DNA of 64,000 nt from UBA2112 sp964488555 (GCA_964488555.1 CAZAUF010000002.1:1-64000); one strand, 5' to 3'. Positions 35,662-44,127 are shown, numbered from the stretch's first letter. Translations and numbers: made by a program. Notes: generated by a model not told the origin, from the sequence alone.

Positions 35662-36678
35662 TTATTTGAGAACTGACAGGTCAATACCGCTCTTTTTCCA
35701 GGCAAGCTTGCCCAAACGACTGCGACTATCAATCAGATCGAGCTGCTCTAACCGAGGTAGCGTCTTTTTGAAAAGACCCTGGAAACTCGCCTGACCATGC
35801 TCCGAATTCCACCATGTTTCGTCAACTACCCACTTTGGAATATCCATGTCTATTCGCGCCTGTTCGCTTGGCTTCAGCATCACGTCGGCAGCCAGACGTA
35901 GCATCATCGGCAAGCTAATCCGCAAAATCTTCTTTTCGCGCGGAGATAAGCGGCTAGTCTTTTCATGCAAGAAATCATCCGCAAATCCAATATGACGCGC
36001 TTCTTCCTCAATGTGCAATTTCATAACTCTATAGATAATCGGATGCAGCGTGCCCTCTTCTTCTACATCTTTGCCTGCTTCTTTTGCATTTTTTTCGGCG
36101 ATTTCAACTAGTGCTCGTTGAGTGCGATCAATCGGCTCTTCTCCGGAAAGGACGAGTGACCAAAAGGCAACAGGTGCCAGCTTAGCAACCGGACCGACTA
36201 GGTAGCTGGCGTTACGAAACCAATTAGGAGCACCTTCAGGATTGGTACCAGTTCGATGGACGAATTCATCAAACATCAGGATATGACGCTGCTCTTCTTC
36301 CGCTTCATGCGTAGAATAGCGCTTTTCCGCACTACCGCTTGGAAGCCACATGTTGCGTAGGGCGATACCGGATATCAATGCTTCTTCGAATTCCGAGCCG
36401 ACCCTCGCAACCTGTGCATAACGATACATACCGATACGTATTTTTTCTTCTTCGTCCAACTCTTGATACCACGGGTGCGCACCCAGGTCAAAACTATCAG
36501 GCAAAATCCAGCGCGGGTCGTCGGGCGTGATTGCATATTCTGGTGCGTCCCAGTCTATGTAATCAAGTTTTTTATTTGGAAATGGTGTATTAATTTTGTT
36601 AGCAGACGCAGTGGCACGTCTGATATTTCGTGTATGGAAATCTGCTCTCGGTTTCCTTGCATTGGTTCGTTCGTTCAT
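35662..36678 (-). CDS. AurF-like di-iron oxygenase family protein
   Basis: A 338-residue all-helical protein resembling p-aminobenzoate N-oxygenase AurF and related di-iron enzymes. Carboxylate and His ligands for two irons are visible: GSEFEEALISGIAL, HEAEEEQRHILMFDEFV, a mid-helix E segment, and LHIEEEARHIGFADDFL. AurF oxidises arylamines to nitroarenes, but the substrate here cannot be deduced. No partner ferredoxin or biosynthetic genes are nearby. Start: ATG 36678 after GAGGTG, with GTG at 36684 as an alternative. Confidence 0.75.
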   Translation of the reverse strand: MNERTNARKPRADFHTRNIRRATASANKINTPFPNKKLDYIDWDAPEYAITPDDPRWILPDSFDLGAHPWYQELDEEEKIRIGMYRYAQVARVGSEFEEALISGIALRNMWLPSGSAEKRYSTHEAEEEQRHILMFDEFVHRTGTNPEGAPNWFRNASYLVGPVAKLAPVAFWSLVLSGEEPIDRTQRALVEIAEKNAKEAGKDVEEEGTLHPIIYRVMKLHIEEEARHIGFADDFLHEKTSRLSPREKKILRISLPMMLRLAADVMLKPSEQARIDMDIPKWVVDETWWNSEHGQASFQGLFKKTLPRLEQLDLIDSRSRLGKLAWKKSGIDLSVLK

Positions 36679-36760
36679 ACTCACCTCAACTTTACTTTAT
36701 CTGTATCGTATTCCCTCGTAATGAAAAAAGCAATGGCACCAGAGTACTCGCTTCTTTTGG

Positions 36761-36772
36761 TAAAGTAAAGAT
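36761..36772 (+). promoter_or_regulatory. Extended -10 promoter of the DUF1905/YdeI gene (leaderless)
   Basis: TGG-TAAAGT (hexamer 36761-36766), then six bases and the ATG at 36773. No ribosome site. Confidence 0.5.
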
Positions 36773-37318
36773 ATGAAAACCGACAATCAGACGATTCATT
36801 TCAAGGCACCGCTTTATAAACTCAAATCGCAGATCATCTTGCGGCTGCCCGAAAAGGATAGTTTGAAGCTACCTTCTCGCGGACAAGTGGCCGTGATTGG
36901 CACTATCAACGGTCACGAGTTCAGCACCGTTCTCGAGCCTGATGGTTACTGGGGGCATTTCGTTAAAGTCAGTAAAGATCTCCAGAGAATGACGGGCATA
37001 AGTGCTGGCGATACTGCCACGCTCGAACTCACCGTCACTAAGGACTGGCCAGAGCCAGACGTGCCGAAAGATTTCGCGGTGGCACTAAAGACAGCACCAG
37101 AAAAGGTCAAGAACAAATGGCACGACATCACACCTATGGCACGCTGGGAATGGATCCGCTGGGTCAATGCCACCGGCAGCACAGACACCCGTGCCAAACG
37201 CATCGAAGCATCAATATCGAAACTGAACGGCAAACACCGCCGACCATGCTGCTTCAACCTCGCCGCTTGTACCGATCCCGAACTGTCAAAAAGCGGTCGT
37301 CTCATAGACATCGTTTAG
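36773..37318 (+). CDS. DUF1905 / YdeI-like protein
   Basis: A 181-residue protein with two parts: a DUF1905 beta-barrel (HFKAPLYKLKSQIILRLP...RGQVAVIGTINGHEFSTVLEPDG.GHFVKVSKDLQRMTGISAGDTATLEL, in outline) and a C-terminal helical YdeI/OmpD-associated segment (WHDITPMARWEWIRWVNATGSTDTRAKRIEASISKL). The last 30 residues (RRPCCFNLAACTDPEL) carry three Cys. No biochemical function is established. It is transcribed divergently from the AurF-like gene. Confidence 0.8.
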   Translation: MKTDNQTIHFKAPLYKLKSQIILRLPEKDSLKLPSRGQVAVIGTINGHEFSTVLEPDGYWGHFVKVSKDLQRMTGISAGDTATLELTVTKDWPEPDVPKDFAVALKTAPEKVKNKWHDITPMARWEWIRWVNATGSTDTRAKRIEASISKLNGKHRRPCCFNLAACTDPELSKSGRLIDIV

Positions 37319-37363
37319 ATTCCCTGTTGGGTAATTTCATTACCTCTGTTAAAATAAGGTGGC

Positions 37364-38443
37364 ATGAGTTTAACTATTGGCATCGTCGGCTTGCCAAACG
37401 TCGGCAAATCAACACTCTTTAACGCCCTGACTAGGGCGGATATTTTGGCTGCTAACTATCCCTTCGCGACTATAGAGCCGAACACAGGAATTGTTCCCGT
37501 GCCGGACGAGCGACTGGACGTGCTGCAAAAAATGTATTCAGCCGAAAAAATCATCCCCGCAACTGTCACATTCGTCGACATCGCCGGGCTAGTGGCAGGC
37601 GCGAGCAAGGGTGAGGGTCTTGGCAACAAATTCCTCGATAACATCCGTAAAACCGATGCGATCGTCCATGTAGTGCGAGCATTTGAAAACGACGATATCT
37701 TGCGCCACGACGAAGCACCAGTAGATCCACGCGCAGATATCGATATCATTAACACCGAGCTCATACTGGCTGACCTGCAGACCATCGAAAAACACCTACC
37801 AAAGCTACAAAAAGAAGCCAAGGCAAAGCCCGCCGCGCGCGAAACCGTCGGCTACCTAGAGAGCCTGCAACGCCATCTCGAAAGCGGTACACCGCTCTCC
37901 GCTCTGCCCTCGCTCGACGAAGAAGCTATAGCTGATTTGCACCTGCTGACCGCAAAACCTGTCATCTACGCATTTAACGTTGATGAAAACGACCTGACGA
38001 ATGATACCCGCAAAAAGGAATTGTCAGATCTCGTAGCACCGGCGAAAAGTCTCTTCGTGTGCGCCAAGCTGGAGGAGGAAATCAAAGACCTGTCAGTTGT
38101 GGAAGCCACCGAGTTGCTGGAAAGTTATGGCGTGAGCGAAACAGGCTTGCAGCAGCTCATCCACACCGCTTACGATACATTAGGACTCCAAAGCTACCTG
38201 ACTGCCGGACCCAAAGAAGTCCGTGCCTGGACTATCCGCAAAGGCTCTACCGCACCGCAAGCTGCTGGCGTGATTCACACTGATTTTGAACGCGGATTCA
38301 TCGCCGCTCAGGTCATCGATTACGATGATCTCGTCGCCGCTGGCAGCGAACAGGCCGCCAAAGCCGCGGGCAAGGTTCGTACCGAAGGCAAGACCTACGT
38401 CATGCAGTCGGGCGATGTGGTGGAATTTCGCTTCAATGTCTAA
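37364..38443 (+). CDS. ychF: Redox-regulated ATPase YchF (Obg-like)
   Basis: A 359-residue TRAFAC P-loop protein of the OLA1/YchF family. Walker A is GLPNVGKSTLFNALT, switch region NYPFATIEPNTGIVPVPDERL, Walker B VDIAGLVAGASKGEGLGNKFL, and the unusual NVDEND in place of NKxD explains ATP preference. It has a coiled-coil insertion and a C-terminal TGS domain ending in YVMQSGDVVEFRFNV. Ribosome-associated regulator of translation and stress. The start has AAGGTGG at normal spacing. Confidence 0.97.
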   Translation: MSLTIGIVGLPNVGKSTLFNALTRADILAANYPFATIEPNTGIVPVPDERLDVLQKMYSAEKIIPATVTFVDIAGLVAGASKGEGLGNKFLDNIRKTDAIVHVVRAFENDDILRHDEAPVDPRADIDIINTELILADLQTIEKHLPKLQKEAKAKPAARETVGYLESLQRHLESGTPLSALPSLDEEAIADLHLLTAKPVIYAFNVDENDLTNDTRKKELSDLVAPAKSLFVCAKLEEEIKDLSVVEATELLESYGVSETGLQQLIHTAYDTLGLQSYLTAGPKEVRAWTIRKGSTAPQAAGVIHTDFERGFIAAQVIDYDDLVAAGSEQAAKAAGKVRTEGKTYVMQSGDVVEFRFNV

Positions 38444-38468
38444 GCATAAGCAGTTTAAGGTGGAGGTC

Positions 38469-38496
38469 GTGCCCCGGCTGCAAAAGCCCGGGGCAC
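38469..38496. terminator. GC-rich hairpin between ychF and the sortase gene
   Basis: GTGCCCCGG and CCGGGGCAC form a 9-bp stem around a central loop with an A-run. It lies between two converging stop codons. No T-tract follows on either side, so it would be a weak or Rho-assisted terminator. Confidence 0.6.
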
Positions 38497-38535
38497 GTTG
38501 CTTACTCGCTATTTTAACCGGCGAGTACGTCGGTG

Positions 38536-39352
38536 TCAGCTCTTGCTGACAGACGATGAGAGTTTGAACACCCAGACGATACTGTCATAGGTATCCACGA
38601 TGACACCGTTCACAACCTCCAGGTTACAGGTCACCAGCACAAGCCGCCCTGGTTCATTGGTTTTCAGCCCTTCCCAATTCTTGAGCTCACCCTTATGAAC
38701 CAAGAAGACGTCAACCACAGAATACGTGAGCTCGGCTGTCTCACCAACCAGTGTCGCCTGGTATCCTTCTGCTTCCGCCGTCTCAGGATCAACCATTGTC
38801 AACGGATTAAAGGCCTGATCTGAGTCATCCTGCGCATGACCGAAAATCATCGTCGTTCCCGCGCTAGTACCTGGCAAAACGCTCCAGTTAATAGCTGGGT
38901 CGATGAAAACTCCCGGATCTTTTCTGGGTATGACCCATCCTTTGGACGGTCCGCTCCGTTCCATCATGAGTGGCTGCTTATCAATCGGAATGTTGTCCAG
39001 CAGTTTCTTCTCTCCTGGTATTTCAACCGATAGACCACTCGGAAAGAACGGTGCTACAGTGTCATGACGCGTAGATGATGGGGGTGGATCCGCCGCCGGC
39101 CCAGCCGGCGGGGGCGCCGGGGCAGGGGGGGGTAAGGGTGGATTTTGCGGCGCCGGGGGTGGNNNNNNNNNNCTCCGTCGCGGCTGGGTGGGGCGGATCC
39201 TGGCCTGCTGGTGTAATCGGAGTAATTGGCGTCACGGTGGTTGAAGCTGTCGGAGATTGAGCGATATACACGCCCACCCCAGCAGTCAAACCAATTAGTA
39301 GCGCAATTACAAAGATTATCAGTAGACCACCCCGCTTTCGTGAGTTAGCCAC
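38536..39352 (-). CDS. Sortase-family transpeptidase (interrupted by assembly gap)
   Basis: N-terminal part: GTG start at 39352, basic residues, transmembrane helix (GLLIIFVIALLIGLTAGVGVYIA), Thr/Pro-rich linker. The 10-N gap follows. After it the frame is shifted by one but stays open through a Pro/Ala linker into the sortase domain: LSVEIPGEKKLLDNIPID, catalytic His in SAGTTMIFGHAQDD, catalytic Cys in RLVLVTCNLEVVNG. The usual Arg at the start of the last strand is not obvious (text DSIVWVFKL). The frame difference is removed if the true gap length is a multiple of three, so this is an assembly artefact, not a pseudogene. The GTG overlaps the stop of the upstream surface-protein gene by eight bases. 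Confidence 0.8.
39163..39172. other. Assembly gap (10 N)
   Basis: Ten unknown bases inside the Pro-rich linker of the sortase gene, next to a run of eight G. The length is probably nominal. Confidence 0.99.
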
Positions 39353-41060
39353 CTGTTCCCTGCCGACGACGCCACACCCAAACACTGCCACCGACAGCTG
39401 CCACGATGACAAACACCGCGACACCGACCAGGGCTGCGTCCCGAAGAGGACTTTCGCTCACGACAGGTGCCGCTTGCACGTTCTCTCCGCTCGGGTTATC
39501 GCCACCGACTACACCTTGGAACTCTGGTGGAGTACCCCAGGTGTAATTTTGATCGACAGGCGACTGCTTGTACCCCTTAGGCACAAAATACCTGGGCTTA
39601 CCTGGCGACTCACTCCACGTGCCAACCACTTCGCGCGTTCCATTGATGAAGATACGCTGATAGTTGTACGTGCGATTATCCTGGTAAATGACCACGTTGT
39701 CACGGTCACACCCGCAGTAATATGCCTGAACCGGCCACCGAGGATACACCACATTATTGACGTAAACACGTACATCAACATGTTTCACCACCGGCCGATG
39801 CGGCTTCTGGCAGTGATGGCCATGACGCGACGGAGCACAGTACTCTCCGCGACTGAACGTTCCTACTGCGACATTCAGAGCGAAGTTGTGGCTGCTGGCT
39901 CCGACGACCACAAACCCGTAATCGCCCGGGTGACGGACATCAATCGGCCGACGCGTGCCGGCCTTCACGATGACCTCAACCCGTTGCCCGGAGTGGTGAT
40001 CGAAATACAGCACCTTGATGTCAAAACTATACCGGTTGTAAAACACCGGTCGGTTTCGATCATCATGTTTCCAGTCATCCCACTTACACGCATGTGGGCC
40101 TCGACGATCATCGCACTTCCAGCCCTTCGGATCACGATCCTTCTTGCGCCAGTCGTGGTCACGACCGTCCTTGCCACGATCACGATCATGCTTATCTTTC
40201 TCGGATGATCGATACGCCGCAAACACACTCTCCACGTCGGAAACGGTTTCCGGAGGAGCTACCTCAGGAACGGCCAAGGGTTCCAACTCTAGACTGGCCT
40301 CAGGCACAAGATCGGCTTCCGGCTCGGCCTGCACTGTTGTTGCATCAGGCAACGCTGGCGGCTCGACCGTCGCGGTCGTCGCACTCGGCTCCGAAACCTC
40401 CGGTGTCGAATTGTCACCAACCGGCGGCGATGGAGTCGCTGACGGCTCGGATTCCGGTTCCGTCGTGTCTTCCGTCGGGACCGATTGATCCGCCGGTGCG
40501 GAATCTTCCTCCGGAAGGTCGCTCACCGGTGCATCTGGTTCGACTGAACCAGGTTGGCTGACCGGTGGCTGCGACGACTCATCAAGCGATCCCTCTGTCT
40601 CCTGAGGTGCAGATGGACTGACGGACGGAGCTTCCGACTCCACAGTATCAGGAACTTCCTGTGGTATCGGCACTGACGGCTCAGACTGGGTGGTCGTTTC
40701 GCCCGAAATGTCCGGCACCGACTGCTGAACTGGCGGATCCAGTGCAGGCTCTGGTGCAGGTGCGAGCTCCGGCTCCGCAACTTCCACTGGGGGCTCCTGT
40801 GGAGCTTGAACCGGTGGGGCTGCCGGTGCGGGTGCGACCGGCGGTGGTGCAGGCACTTCTACAGGCGGTGCTTGCGGCTGTTCCACTGACGGAACCTCAA
40901 CGGATGGAGCCTGAACCGGCTGTTCGTCAATGACGACTGGCGGAGGCTCCGGTACCGGAGTAGTGATGTCTGTCGGCTCAGCGTAAGCTGATATCGCCGG
41001 CGACGTTACGACTCCGACAATCGCAAAGGCTGCAAAAGCGCAGCGGAGCGATTTTCTCAC
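39345..41060 (-). CDS. Large secreted Pro/Glu-rich surface protein with C-terminal anchor
   Basis: A 571-residue protein. Signal peptide (CAFAAFAIVGVVTSPAISAYA), a Pro/Glu/Val/Ser stalk to about residue 270, a very basic/acidic His-Asp-Lys-rich region (KDKHDRDRGKDGRDHDWRKK), then a beta-rich domain with several Cys (WKCDDRRGPHACKWDD, GEYCAPSRHGHHC, YYCGCDRD). It ends in a hydrophobic helix and RRRQ. This tail resembles a sortase sorting signal, but no LPxTG is seen; a variant site upstream of SPLRDAALVG would be needed. The overlapping downstream sortase gene suggests enzyme and substrate. Start is GTG after GAGGTG. GC-rich, likely transferred together with the sortase. Confidence 0.75.
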   Translation of the reverse strand: MRKSLRCAFAAFAIVGVVTSPAISAYAEPTDITTPVPEPPPVVIDEQPVQAPSVEVPSVEQPQAPPVEVPAPPPVAPAPAAPPVQAPQEPPVEVAEPELAPAPEPALDPPVQQSVPDISGETTTQSEPSVPIPQEVPDTVESEAPSVSPSAPQETEGSLDESSQPPVSQPGSVEPDAPVSDLPEEDSAPADQSVPTEDTTEPESEPSATPSPPVGDNSTPEVSEPSATTATVEPPALPDATTVQAEPEADLVPEASLELEPLAVPEVAPPETVSDVESVFAAYRSSEKDKHDRDRGKDGRDHDWRKKDRDPKGWKCDDRRGPHACKWDDWKHDDRNRPVFYNRYSFDIKVLYFDHHSGQRVEVIVKAGTRRPIDVRHPGDYGFVVVGASSHNFALNVAVGTFSRGEYCAPSRHGHHCQKPHRPVVKHVDVRVYVNNVVYPRWPVQAYYCGCDRDNVVIYQDNRTYNYQRIFINGTREVVGTWSESPGKPRYFVPKGYKQSPVDQNYTWGTPPEFQGVVGGDNPSGENVQAAPVVSESPLRDAALVGVAVFVIVAAVGGSVWVWRRRQGTGG

Positions 41061-41153
41061 TGAAATTCACCTCGATCCTCTCATCGATGTGAAGGTGCAC
41101 ACGGCCGGATGCCGCGGGTACCTGCCTCCACCTTGGAGGGTATTTTGATTATA
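41061..41153 (-). promoter_or_regulatory. Promoter and leader of the surface-protein/sortase operon
   Basis: A minus-strand TATAAT lies at 41153-41148, giving a leader of about 80 nt that contains a small CCTCC-AAGGT-GGAGG hairpin and a GC-rich stretch before the ribosome site GAGGTG. I recognise no known riboswitch class in it. Confidence 0.4.
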
Positions 41154-41173
41154 TTTATTTTCCCACTGCCAAG

Positions 41174-41884
41174 TTATGAAATTTTTAACATATAAAATCG
41201 CTCACGATTGCCTTTGCTTCCTGCCACTTCGCTATCCCGCTTGTCGACAATCACAAATGCTGATTTAACCCATGATTCAAAGTCGCGTAGTATGTGTCGA
41301 CGAACCGAATCGTTTTTGATCACTCCTTTGTTCACCTGATCTCGACCGGCTTCAAATTGCGGTTTCACCATTGCAAGCACCTGTGCTTGCGGTGCGATTC
41401 GTGCAACCGAGGGTAAGATTTCGCGCAAGCTAATAAAACTGACATCTATGACGACCAAATCGATTGTACGGTCGCTCTGAAAATCACGGATGTCGGTTTT
41501 TTCGTGCAGTTCTATGCGCTTATCACCACGCAGGCTCGGATGTAGTTGATCAGTGCCGACATCGACCGCAACGACTTTGCGTGCACCATGCTGCAGTGCG
41601 TAATCGGTAAATCCGCCGGTACTGCTGCCGACATCGAGCACCGTCTTGCCACGAAAGTCCACGCCGAGGAGCTTCGCTACACTCGCGAGCTTCAAGCCCG
41701 CACGACTCACGTAGCGTTCTTCTGTCGTGAGTTTTATATCAGCGTCTTCAGCGACGAATTCTCCCGGCTTAGTGACCGTACGTCCATCGACCGTTACCTT
41801 GCCGAGTCGTATCCAACTCTCCGCCTGCGACCTACTGGCCACGAGTCCGCGCGCTGTCAGCAGAACATCAAGACGCCGCTTCAT
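41174..41884 (-). CDS. tlyA: TlyA-type rRNA 2'-O-methyltransferase
   Basis: A 236-residue protein: N-terminal S4 RNA-binding domain (RLDVLLTARGLVASRSQAESWIRLGKVTVDG) and FtsJ-like methyltransferase (YVSRAGLKLASVAKLL, SAM motif LDVGSSTGGFTDYALQHGA, DVSFISLREILPSV). TlyA methylates C1409 of 16S and C1920 of 23S rRNA and determines capreomycin sensitivity in mycobacteria. A few TlyA proteins were reported as hemolysins, but methyltransferase is the safe call. It overlaps the 2H phosphoesterase gene by 17 bp, the third gene of efp-2H-tlyA. Confidence 0.93.
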   Translation of the reverse strand: MKRRLDVLLTARGLVASRSQAESWIRLGKVTVDGRTVTKPGEFVAEDADIKLTTEERYVSRAGLKLASVAKLLGVDFRGKTVLDVGSSTGGFTDYALQHGARKVVAVDVGTDQLHPSLRGDKRIELHEKTDIRDFQSDRTIDLVVIDVSFISLREILPSVARIAPQAQVLAMVKPQFEAGRDQVNKGVIKNDSVRRHILRDFESWVKSAFVIVDKRDSEVAGSKGNRERFYMLKIS

Positions 41885-42395
41885 GACCCTTTCCTAGAGG
41901 GTATTTCGCAGCGACATACCACGCAGGGTGACCACGCGACAACCTGGTCTTTTGGAACAAATACAACGCGTCTATATGGCGTGTCTGTCCCTTGTATAGG
42001 CGTTGCGTTTCGGTATGGGTCGCGTGTGGCGTGTAGTTCTGGTCAGTAAACCGTGTATCAATCTCGACACCGGGAAATCCCTTCACTACGGGCATGAGAA
42101 GATTGTGCACAACATAGAGTGACTGCGCGCCAACTTTACGCGCGAGTACACCATCTGCCTCGTTCATACCAAGCATCACTTCCTCTCCAGCGACGACATC
42201 AAACGGCTCGATTCCCTCAAGTGCCTCACCGATTTCGCGAGCTAAATGACCAGTGGCTATACGATCGTGACGAAATGGTGGAACCACGGTGATATGTAGC
42301 GGAAGCTTCTTAGTATCACCACCCAGTTCCAGTACAGGATGCGCCAGATTTACCATGACGAGTGATTTTACTCTGCCGTCCTTTTCGTGTGACAT
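41868..42395 (-). CDS. 2H phosphoesterase (2'-5' RNA ligase / LigT-like)
   Basis: A 175-residue protein with two His-x-Thr-type motifs of the 2H superfamily: LHITVVPPFRHD near residue 29 and YTPHATHTE near residue 129. Family members act on 2'-5' or cyclic phosphodiesters in RNA. Its start overlaps the efp stop in TAATG and its stop overlaps tlyA, so the three genes are translationally coupled. Substrate unknown. Confidence 0.8.
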   Translation of the reverse strand: MSHEKDGRVKSLVMVNLAHPVLELGGDTKKLPLHITVVPPFRHDRIATGHLAREIGEALEGIEPFDVVAGEEVMLGMNEADGVLARKVGAQSLYVVHNLLMPVVKGFPGVEIDTRFTDQNYTPHATHTETQRLYKGQTRHIDALYLFQKTRLSRGHPAWYVAAKYPLGKGHEAAS

Positions 42396-42955
42396 TACTT
42401 TTTCCGCTCGCGATATTCGCCAGTCGATGTATCGACAGACACGACGTCGCCGACCTTTATGAATGCCGGAACTTTAATCACTAAACCGGTTTCAAGCGTC
42501 GCGTCCTTAAGTACGCTACTCGTGGTATCACCCTTTACGACATCTTCGGTATAGGTGACTTCAAGGTAGAGGTTTTTTGGCAGTTCCACGTTGATGACGC
42601 GCTCACCGAAGAACTGTAGGTTCAGCTCGTCACCTTCCTTCAGGAAACCAGCGGCACTATCGACGATATCTGCGCCAAGCTGGAATTGTTCAAACGTTTC
42701 AGGATCCATAAAGTGAAAGTCTGTGCCATCAGAATACAAATACTGCACGGTCTTATTGGTCACTTCAGCACGTTCAATTTTGTCCTGGCCCTTGAACGTC
42801 TTGGGGATGACACTGCCATCGATCAGGTTCTTCAGCTTGACATTAACTATACTACCGCCGCGACCCATGACCTTTTGAGCATACTCAACGACCCGGTATG
42901 GTTTGCCATCAATTTGGCAAACAGTACCTTTTTTGAGATCAGTTGGCTGATACAT
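42395..42955 (-). CDS. efp: Elongation factor P
   Basis: A 186-residue, three-domain tRNA-shaped factor that relieves ribosome stalling at polyproline. That is useful here, since several encoded surface proteins are proline-rich. The KOW-like N-domain (GTVCQIDGKPYRVVEYAQKVMGRGGSIVNVKLKNL, in outline) has Met at the loop position where the modified Lys/Arg usually sits (KVMGRGG), and the C-terminal signature EVTYTEDVVKGDTTSSVLKDATLETGLVIKVPAFI is clear. Confidence 0.96.
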   Translation of the reverse strand: MYQPTDLKKGTVCQIDGKPYRVVEYAQKVMGRGGSIVNVKLKNLIDGSVIPKTFKGQDKIERAEVTNKTVQYLYSDGTDFHFMDPETFEQFQLGADIVDSAAGFLKEGDELNLQFFGERVINVELPKNLYLEVTYTEDVVKGDTTSSVLKDATLETGLVIKVPAFIKVGDVVSVDTSTGEYRERKK

Positions 42956-42972
42956 GCGCTATCCTCCCGCTG

Positions 42973-43170
42973 TTAGTTGTTGGTGACGAATGGAATCAGT
43001 GCCAAGTGACGTGCGCGTTTGATAGCTACCGCCAACTGGCGTTGCTGCTTGGCAGAAAGGCCGGTCTTGCTAATCGGCTCAATCTGACCGTACATGTTCA
43101 CGAAACGCAGTAGCGTTTTCGGATCTTTGTAATCAAAGTATGCAGGGGTATCTTTCTTAAATCGTTTCAT
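42973..43170 (-). CDS. rpsR: 30S ribosomal protein bS18
   Basis: A 65-residue protein with DYKDPKTLLRFVNMYGQIEPISKTGLSAKQQRQLAVAIKRARHLALIPF (outline), the complete S18 core. It lacks the longer N-terminal tail of Proteobacteria. It follows ssb by 12 bases with AGGAG, in the standard rpsF-ssb-rpsR order. Confidence 0.97.
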   Translation of the reverse strand: MKRFKKDTPAYFDYKDPKTLLRFVNMYGQIEPISKTGLSAKQQRQLAVAIKRARHLALIPFVTNN

Positions 43171-43182
43171 TGGATCTTTCTC

Positions 43183-43626
43183 CTAAAAAGGAATTTCACT
43201 TAAATCAATAGGTTTGTCATCGATGTCTTCGATAACGACATCGTCTGATTTCTTCTTGTCGCCAGCCGGTGCAGCAGACGCGCTCGATGCGCCGCTGTCA
43301 TTGCCGCTAGGACCGTCGAGGAACGTCACATCAAATGCGACAACTTCCACCTTGCTGCGTTTTTTGCCGGTGTCCTTGTCGTCCCAGCTGTCTTGGCGCA
43401 GGCGACCCTGGACGAGCACGCGGCGACCTTTGCTCAAATATTGCTGAACAAGTTCTCCGGTCTTTTCCCATGCGGTGACGTCAAAAAAGTCTGCTTGGTC
43501 GTCCTGGGTCTGGCGATCGACTGCCAGGCTGAAACTCGTTACAGATTTACCGCTTGGCGTTGTGCGAGTCTCGGGATCACGCGTCAGGCGACCCATCAGA
43601 ATTACTTGGTTGATGCTACGTGCCAT
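43183..43626 (-). CDS. ssb: Single-stranded DNA-binding protein
   Basis: A 147-residue protein with an OB-fold (INQVILMGRLTRDPETRTTPSGKSVTSFSLAVDR, VTAWEKTGELVQQYLSKGRRVLVQGRLRQDSW), a Gly/Ser/Ala-rich linker, and an acidic C-terminal tip DKPIDLSEIPF, a variant of the DDDIPF tip that recruits repair proteins. It sits between the two S6/S18 ribosomal genes. Confidence 0.97.
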   Translation of the reverse strand: MARSINQVILMGRLTRDPETRTTPSGKSVTSFSLAVDRQTQDDQADFFDVTAWEKTGELVQQYLSKGRRVLVQGRLRQDSWDDKDTGKKRSKVEVVAFDVTFLDGPSGNDSGASSASAAPAGDKKKSDDVVIEDIDDKPIDLSEIPF

Positions 43627-43632
43627 AATACC

Positions 43633-43995
43633 TTATTCTCCCTTTTCTTCTTTGTCGTCTTCTGCGTTATCTTTCGCGCGCTTCTTGTCTTCGGCAAGCA
43701 GTGCGCGACCCTTTTCGTCTACCTTTACGAGCAGATAGCGCAACACTTCGTCGGTGATATTCAGCGTGTTGCTGATCTTCAGCGGTGCGTCCGCTGGCAA
43801 TTTGACGTCCATGTAGACATACACGGCGAAGTCTTCTTTGTTGATTTTGTAAGCAAGCTTCTTCTTGCCCCAGTTGTCTTCGCTGGTGATTTCACCGCCA
43901 GCACTTTTGACGATATCGCGGACTTTCGTCAGCGGCTTCTCCAGATCTGCTTCCAGATCAGGATGAATCAGAACGGTTAGTTCGTATTCTTTCAC
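43633..43995 (-). CDS. rpsF: 30S ribosomal protein bS6
   Basis: A 120-residue protein: YELTVLIHPDLEADLEKPLTKVRDIVKSAGGEITSEDNWGKKKLAYKI is the S6 signature (outline), with an acidic/basic C-terminal tail after LVKVDEKGRALL. I choose the GTG at 43995, because AAAGGAGG lies six bases upstream. The longer frame to 44073 lacks any S6 homology in its first 26 residues. A minus-strand TATAAT (44067-44062) precedes. Confidence 0.95.
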   Translation of the reverse strand: MKEYELTVLIHPDLEADLEKPLTKVRDIVKSAGGEITSEDNWGKKKLAYKINKEDFAVYVYMDVKLPADAPLKISNTLNITDEVLRYLLVKVDEKGRALLAEDKKRAKDNAEDDKEEKGE

Positions 43996-44098
43996 TAGTT
44001 TCCTCCTTTGGAATCCATGTGGATGTCTATGCTGTACATAGACTGAGTTAATAACCCTCTTATTATACCTCACACCCCTGTAAAATACCAGTCCAAAA

Positions 44099-44127
44099 TT
44101 GTCAAACCACGTACATCATGCTATCGT
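44099..44127 (+). promoter_or_regulatory. Promoter of the unknown gene at 44208
   Basis: TTGTCA (44099-44104), 17 bases, TATCGT (44122-44127) preceded by TGC. It gives a leader of about 75 nt containing GAGCCT/AGGCTC and TTGTCC/GGACAA complementary pairs that cannot all form at once. Confidence 0.55.

Noticed and set aside
38536..39424. Sortase as a frameshifted pseudogene
   Set aside because: Both frames stay open up to the N gap, and the mismatch disappears if the gap is a multiple of three.
39474..40208. Long plus-strand frames opposite the surface-protein gene
   Set aside because: They are shadows of the repetitive, GC-rich minus-strand gene, with no ribosome site or recognisable domain.
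21855..41060. Chimeric assembly with actinobacterial DNA
   Set aside because: The GC-rich genes are scattered singly among several typical genes rather than forming one block. Not excluded without read coverage.
41061..41153. Cyclic-di-AMP (ydaO) or other known riboswitch
   Set aside because: The length fits a leader, but I could not match the conserved motifs of any known class.
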